A DNA stretch of 64,000 nucleotides from Sphagnum magellanicum (lineage: Eukaryota > Streptophyta > Sphagnopsida > Sphagnales > Sphagnaceae), in assembly GCA_021904315.1 (NCBI GenBank), contig CM038916.1, positions 558,001-622,000 of the forward strand. The letters are read 5' to 3'. Positions 59,553-64,000 of this stretch are shown here, one piece after another; position 1 is the stretch's first letter, and every line of letters begins with the position of its first letter. The notes under the pieces were generated by a model that did no database searches, was not told the DNA's origin, and saw only the letters and a list, made by a program, of their open reading frames with translations. The position numbers were made by a program, and so were the translations under genes.

Positions 59553-62500
59553 ATGGGCTCCTTTACTTTGCACGCTGTGCCTGGCGATCCACGAGCTCTG
59601 GCTCCCTTCATCGTCGCAGAAGCAAGCGGCGTCGTGCTCCGTTTCTCTGCTGCGGCTGCTGCACCTCCTCCTTTCCTCTTCACTGTTGCTGGTGGTGAGG
59701 GTTTTCAGCTGCAGGAGACTTTGGCCATTTGTCGCTACATCGCTAGTAGCAGCAGGCGAACGAGGGAAGCGAAAAAGGGAGGGGAGAAGGAGGATGAGGA
59801 CCAGGCTTTGTACCACACGCGCGGCCAGCAGCTGCACCTCCAGCTTGAGTCGTGGTTGGATTGGGCGGAGACGGAGCTTCGGAGTTCTGTAGAAGATATT
59901 CTCGCCGGCGGCGGCGGCAGTATTGGAGGGAATTTCGAGAGGGTGGAAATCGCTTTTGAGAAGATTGCTGTGGCTGTTCAAAGGAGCTCCGAGGGGTTTA
60001 TCATTGGGAAGGCGCTGACTGTTGTGGACATTGTTGTTTGGTCTGAGGTTTTTCCCTTGCTTGCTGATACCAGTAGCACGGAGTATCTGGCGTTGAACAG
60101 CACTGTTTCCAGGTGGTTCAGGTACGGTTTTTCCTTTCTCAATTCTGTCTGAAAGCAAGCGTCAGGGTGCTTGTTTTAGGTCATGTAGATTGGACCTCCT
60201 TTGAAGCCATTCTCGTCAGTTGGCTGCTACAATACGCCTCTTGATCATTTGGATGGCTTTGGAGTTCATGAAGTATGTGTGTCTAGGGTTTGCAAATCGT
60301 CAAAGAGCTTGCAGCAACTTTGAAACTCTTCTCATCATAAGAGTAGTCTGTGGTGTCTCTCACTCTCTCTTCCCAGACCCTCGTTTCACGCCCATTGCTC
60401 TTTTCTTTGCTGTGCCATTTTGGTTGATGTTTTCTGGCATCTTTCTTTTCCAGATCAATGGGTAATTTGGACTATTTCCTCAAAGGAGCTGACAAAGCCC
60501 TAGCTGGAAGTTCACCTGAAGCTATGATTGAAACAGCAAGAGCAGCTGCTCAAAGCACAAGATTGCCATCACCAGAATCAAATGGTCTTCGGTCATTGTT
60601 AGTTGGAGAGGAATCTGCAGCTTTGACATCCCCTGTCCCTGCATCCTCAGCAACTTCTGTACACAAAGCATCTGGATCTGCCATTCTAGCAACGAGGGAA
60701 CATCGGGCTAGTAGGATTCCTATTCCAGGAAAGAGGAATGTAATGGTCACTAGTGCATTGCCCTACGTCAACAATGTGCCACATTTGGGCAACATTATTG
60801 GATGTAAGCACCCTGGATTGTATCCAACAATTCAACTGTTGGAGCTTTTGTGCCCTTCCTGCTTTATTGGAGGCTTTCCAATTCACTATCAATCAAAGTG
60901 ACATGAGCTATATGGATAAGTGCCACAATGCTCATCTGTCTGCCTGGTTGGATCTTTTATGATGGGCCAGGTGTTTTGAGTGCTGATGTTTATGCACGCT
61001 ATTGTCGGAGGAGGGGTTACAATGTAATCTACATGTGTGGAACGGATGAGTATGGAACTGCTACTGAGACCAAGGCCTTGGAGGAGGGCCTAACCCCTCA
61101 AGAAATTTGTGACAAGTGAGGATAAAACCCTAAATGCTTGACTGACTGTGATCCTGCAAAGTTGGATTCTGACTTGATGTTAAATGCTCCTAGTGTGCCT
61201 ATGTTGTTGTAGTTTGAAGTATTGTTACATTGAATGCAGATACCATGCGATTCATAAGGATATTTATGAGTGGTTTGACATTGACTTTGACAAATTTGGG
61301 CGCACATCAACACCACAGCAGACTGAGATTGCCCAGGCAATCTTTTTGAAGTTGTATGAGAAGAATCGCCTTAGAGAGAATACTATGATCCAGGTGTGAT
61401 TCTTGAACACAACTGTTGCACTCAATTTTGTCTTAGGTTCTAATGATAAAGTTTTGCAGGCATTGCATTTCTTTGAACTGGAAAAGTAGTGTGAAGACGA
61501 AAAGCTTTTGGACCCAAGTTTGCAGAAAAGGATGGTTAACCTCACAGGTGCTCTAGGTCTAATGGGCAAACAATGAATGCTTGATAGCGATGATTGTGAA
61601 TGCTGGCAGTAAGTTTTCCTCAGTGCTAGAAAATGAAATGAAGTATTGGCTGTTTCTCTTTGTCATGGTCCAGCCATATTGCAATACCTGCAAACGGTTT
61701 CTAGCAGACAGGTTGGTGGAGGGTACATGCCCAATGCCTGGCTGTGGCTATGAAGATGCTCGTGGTGATCAGTGTGATAAGTGTGGCAAGCTTCTCAATG
61801 CTGAAGATCTAATCAACCCCAGATGCAAGGTCTATACTCTCCCTCTCTTCACGATTTCTCCAGGTTTTAAGGTTAGGACAGATGCTGAAAAGTTCTTCAC
61901 TTTTTGTGGTCAGCTTGTCATGTAATGGGCTTGACTTAAGTGGAGAAATGCATGCTTGGGATAGGTGTGTGGAAATCCTCCCGTAACTCGGGAAACCGAT
62001 CACTTGTTTCTGGACTTACCAGAACTGAAGAACCAATTAGAGGAGTATGTCACCAGCACTTCAGTGGCTGGAGGCTGGAGTTCAAATTCTATTCAGACGA
62101 CAAATGCATGGATTCGTGATGGGCTTAAGGAACGATGTATCACCCGTGACTTGAAATGGGGAGTACCTGTCCCTCTTGAGAGATATAAAGAAAAGGTGAG
62201 CTTTCAAATTGCAGCAAAACATCCTATGATTCTTATGTTGTACCCTACCATTTCAAGTGCTGTTTATGTTAACCAGATTGAAGATAAAAAGGAGCAAAAA
62301 ATTTCTGGTTAGCTAAGTGAATTCATGCATTATGAACTAATTGGAAAAGATATGCTATGATTAATCAAATTTGGAAAGAAATTCAAGACATTAAGTCACA
62401 TCAGAAACTCTGAATCCAGAACCTTAGTCCTCATAGGCTTGTATGTATGAAAATGTAGATATGGACCAAGATGTGGTTTGATCCTTTCCGCTTAAGGCAA

Positions 62501-64000
62501 TGGCTATGTATTTTCATTCTCAGGGTTCCTCTACAAGGCATAGTTAAGTGGGAGTTTAGCTTGTGATTAAGGAGCTTGTCTGTACAGGTGTTCTATGTGT
62601 GGTTTGATGCACCAATTGGATACATATCCATCACAGCAAATTATACATCAGAGTGGGAGAAGTGGTGGAAGTCTCCAAATGATGTGGAGCTTGTGCAGTT
62701 TATGGGAAAAGATAATGTGCCTTTCCACACTGTAAGAGCATTCTGACCTAAAACATTCTGTCTGCTGTAGAATGGTATGTTGATCAGATTTTATCTGGTA
62801 CTCCTATGTTGTAAGAGCATATATTAAGTGATGTTCTGGAATTGCACAATAGATATTCCCTCCACAAGTTTGATATTCAAACTGTTGTCTGGACACAGAA
62901 AATCTACTGAACAAATGAAGTTTGCACTCAAGTAGAATCATAGACTCTGTCACTCTACATCGTAATCCCCCTTTCTTGTCTAAAGCCTTGTACCATAATC
63001 TGTAATGCCTACAGAGTTTTTCATGCTGGGAATGGGGATTTTGCAGGTGATCTTTCCATGCACACTTCTCGGAACAGGGGATCCATGGACACTGATGAGG
63101 ACTATTAGTGTTACTGAGTATTTGAACTATGAGTCAGGTCTGTTTTCTCCTGGCCATTCCTTGTTGTCAATTAGATTATATGTTTGATGACCAGTAGACA
63201 GGCTAACAAGTGAGTTACTGGTCAATCACCCACATTCCACAACTGACCCAGCTGTTCATCCATGCTACTATTTCAATGGGATTTCTTTACAAGAACTGGT
63301 AACTTAGGCTGGCTGTAGATGGCTCAAAACTTCTATGTATGCCATGATGTTACACCTGACTTGCTGGAATTGACTTATTATTTGTATTAGCTTCAGAGAA
63401 GCGAACACTTGAAGTGACCTCTCGGTTTTGAATCAAATGATGTAATTCTATTTATTCCCATGCCATAATTCCTGTAATATAGTAGTTATACAATGGCTCA
63501 CAGGACATGAATTTCATATTCAACCTCCTAACAATCATATTTGAGCCATATGTTGGTTGAAGGTGTTTGTAGCCCAATCTAGGCAGTTGATGGGACAAGG
63601 TGCTAACAATGCTGGGTCATGCAGGAAAGTTTTCTAAAAGTAGGGGCGTTGGTGTTTTTGGTAATGATGTAAAGACCACCAATGTCCCTGTGGAAGTGTG
63701 GCGTTACTACCTTCTGACCAACAGACCAGAGGTGCCTTCCTTATTTCATTATAATTTCATTGCATCCAGTGAAATAGGGGCTTGTTGATTTACTGGTGCT
63801 GCTGGAGATGCCATGTTTCACAGTTAATGATACGGAACACTTCTGATCTGTAGGACTTAGGACTGTGTCTTTCCATCTCCATATGTTTATGATAGGGCAT
63901 TTATTTTGTGACATGGTTGGATGCATTGTAGGTCTCAGACACACTGTTCACATGGGTTGATTTACAAGCAAAACAAAACAATGAGCTGCTGAAAAATCTG
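59553..64000 (+). CDS. MetRS: Cytosolic methionyl-tRNA synthetase with N-terminal GST-like domain, 5' part
   Basis: Charges tRNA-Met with methionine in the cytosol. Ten exons are visible: 59553-60121, 60454-60803, 60971-61115, 61240-61393, 61674-61829, 61965-62195, 62588-62731, 63047-63137, 63625-63731, 63934-64000 (cut by the window edge). All junctions are GT-AG and in phase. The first 190 residues look like a GST fold ([38 protein letters not shown]), then a Ser/Ala-rich linker of about 90 residues, then the class I core: [11 protein letters not shown] (HIGH motif), [17 protein letters not shown], zinc-binding CNTC and CPMPGC knuckles, [27 protein letters not shown] (KMSKS loop) and [18 protein letters not shown]. 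The core closely follows plant cytosolic MetRS. The N-terminal domain is absent from the Arabidopsis enzyme as I recall it. The C-terminus lies outside the window. Confidence 0.93.

Noticed and set aside
59529..60158. 209-residue minus-strand frame
   Set aside because: Opposite MetRS exon 1, whose GST-like sequence and phase-correct splicing support the plus strand.

Overview
The window is nuclear plant DNA, most likely from a bryophyte and with a liverwort favoured. Four spliced genes with GT-AG introns and land-plant best-fit products sit in long AT-rich, transposon-filled intergenic DNA. The strongest lineage clue is an intracellular immune receptor with an alpha/beta-hydrolase domain in front of NB-ARC and LRR domains (HNL type), a class described from the liverwort Marchantia. 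The species call is an inference.

Layout. 1-701 (minus) holds the first three exons of a kinesin-7 (NACK/HINKEL-like) motor gene, cut by the window edge. About 1.1-26.9 kb is repeat DNA. It contains two decayed minus-strand Ty3/Gypsy-type units. Unit A has zinc knuckle, protease, reverse transcriptase and integrase at 12.96-8.7 kb, followed by an extra coiled-coil reading frame at 8.64-3.16 kb. Unit B has an LTR at 22.8-22.2 kb, Gag at 22.0-20.0 kb and the same extra reading frame at 18.5-16.8 kb, but no pol. Nested in them are a 2.67 kb CACTA-type element (4033-6702), a 790 bp solo LTR (10195-10984), small CACTA-type MITEs, a fold-back element and several tandem arrays.

28588-35555 (plus) is the HNL receptor gene in six exons, with a very uniform array of 72 bp LRR units ended by an apparently secondary stop. 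36.4-42.1 kb carries a second fold-back element with a Tourist-like MITE in it, a decayed DDE_1 (pogo/Tigger-like) transposase and a hAT-like MITE. 43275-45783 (minus) is UPM1, uroporphyrinogen-III methyltransferase of the plastid siroheme pathway, complete in seven exons. 46-59 kb is mostly non-coding, with one weak candidate gene near 49.6-50.4 kb. 59553-64000 (plus) is the first ten exons of a cytosolic methionyl-tRNA synthetase that carries an unusual N-terminal GST-like domain.

The four host genes do not form a pathway: they cover cell division, immunity, tetrapyrrole synthesis and translation. What unites the window is heavy transposon nesting and decay by C-to-T transitions, with genes surviving as islands.
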